This document shows positions 5,225 through 5,858 of a DNA stretch of 5,858 bases, piece after piece (the first letter of the stretch is position 1; every line of letters begins with the position of its first letter). The notes under the pieces were generated by a model that saw only the letters and a list, made by a program, of their open reading frames with translations, searched no databases and was not told where the DNA came from. The position numbers and the translations under genes are program-made. This stretch comes from Planctomycetota bacterium (GTDB lineage: Bacteria; Planctomycetota; Planctomycetia; Pirellulales; Thermoguttaceae), in assembly GCA_023397045.1 (NCBI GenBank), contig JAEWUR010000529.1, positions 1-5,858 on the forward strand. The letters run 5' to 3'.

Positions 5225-5858
5225 ATGGTTACCGTAACAACACGAAATGCAGGGGCGGCCATGATAGTCCCGACGGACGAGTTCGACGTTGGTTTGTTGA
5301 GTCCGGCGCATGGTTGCGGCGTCGCGGAGTTGGCCCCCCTTCCCAATTCGATGGATGATCCCATGGTATATCGAGACAGGAGCGCTCTTTCGGGTTCCGT
5401 TACCCTCGGTCCGGTCGAAGACCTTGCGGCCGACGTTTCCAAGCAATGCGGCCCGGCCATGTCGGTGATCGTCCCGACATCGGGGCGGGTCGATCTGTTG
5501 CACGAGACCTTCGCAAGTCTCGCACAGCAGACGCGAAAGGATTTCGAGGTCATCGTCACCGACGATTCGGCCGACGAGACCGATCGGAAGGCCATTCGCG
5601 AGGCGACCGCCGCATTCCGCAAATGGGCAGGCGTGTCGACGCAATATCTCTTCACGCGCCCACGGCTCTACCAGGCAGCCAACACGAACCAAGGACTTCA
5701 GCATGCCAGCGGCGGACTGATCCGGATTTTGCACAGCGACGACCTGCTCCGCGACGATGCGATCGAGACCGAAATCAGGACGTTCGCCGAGCAGCCGGGC
5801 ATGGAAGTCCTCTTCGAGGAAGTGACTCCCTTCTGCGATCAAGTCGTTTGGAATGGGA
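5225..5858 (+). CDS. Glycosyltransferase family 2, partial (3' end outside window)
   Basis: An open frame of 211 codons running off the right edge. From residue 79 it is a clear GT2 domain: MSVIVPTSGRVDLLHETFASL (79-99), QQTRKDFEVIVTDDS (101-115) with Asp113/Asp114 for nucleotide binding, YQAANTNQGLQHASG (149-163), and RILHSDDLL (167-175), where Asp172-Asp173 stand for the DxD metal site. It would transfer a sugar from a nucleotide donor at the cytoplasmic membrane face. The ATG at 5225 follows the previous stop by 24 bp and has AGAAGG (5214-5219) upstream. ATG 5261, after AGGGG, is also possible. Either start leaves about 65-78 residues ahead of the GT2 domain with no recognised motif; a start at 5459 would remove this but has no ribosome site. 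The gene is a likely operon partner of the nucleotidyltransferase. Confidence 0.8.
   Translation, partial: MVTVTTRNAGAAMIVPTDEFDVGLLSPAHGCGVAELAPLPNSMDDPMVYRDRSALSGSVTLGPVEDLAADVSKQCGPAMSVIVPTSGRVDLLHETFASLAQQTRKDFEVIVTDDSADETDRKAIREATAAFRKWAGVSTQYLFTRPRLYQAANTNQGLQHASGGLIRILHSDDLLRDDAIETEIRTFAEQPGMEVLFEEVTPFCDQVVWNG

Noticed and set aside
4472..5842. Long minus-strand open frame of 456 codons
   Set aside because: It lies opposite the nucleotidyltransferase and GT2 genes, which carry clear family motifs on the plus strand. Its translation is rich in His, Arg and Gly with no recognisable domain, typical of an antisense shadow in GC-rich DNA.

Overview
The window is a piece of a GC-rich bacterial chromosome with six genes, all on the plus strand; the last is cut by the right edge. 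The secreted esterase-type alpha/beta hydrolase, the GC-rich codon use and the scarcity of classical Shine-Dalgarno sites would suit a Planctomycetota-like bacterium. That placement is an inference from protein style only, since there is no rRNA or other phylogenetic marker here.

Layout. (1) 21-1295: exported alpha/beta hydrolase of the dienelactone hydrolase/acetyl-xylan-esterase type. (2) 1296-1442: intergenic region with a near-consensus sigma70-type promoter (1339-1367), an inverted repeat across its -35 box, and a 15-bp palindrome in the presumed leader. (3) 1443-2435: WavE-family protein linked to lipopolysaccharide synthesis. (4) 2462-3145: short glycerophosphodiester-phosphodiesterase-like (GDPD) protein, 26 bp after WavE and probably co-transcribed. 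(5) 3146-3365: 220 bp without a gene but full of inverted repeats, including a terminator-like hairpin, a long hairpin at 3221-3257, and a repeat that would compete with both. (6) 3366-4040: HAD-type sugar-phosphatase-like hydrolase. (7) 4099-4434: single-domain cupin. (8) 4406-5200: sugar-1-phosphate-nucleotidyltransferase-like protein whose start overlaps the cupin end. (9) 5225-5858: N-terminal part of a family 2 glycosyltransferase with an unusual N-terminal extension, running off the window.

Taken together, 1443 to the end reads as part of a surface-polysaccharide (LPS O-antigen, capsule or exopolysaccharide) gene cluster. A nucleotidyltransferase, a HAD phosphatase and a cupin form a compact unit that could make or process an activated sugar or a small phosphorylated decoration. 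WavE and GT2 would be the transferases, and the GDPD-like protein would act on a phosphodiester. No member allows the actual substrate to be read from the sequence. The most useful leads are this GDPD/HAD/cupin/nucleotidyltransferase cassette as a possible undescribed decoration pathway, and the structured 3146-3365 region ahead of it. No CRISPR array, tRNA, rRNA, insertion sequence or phage gene was seen.
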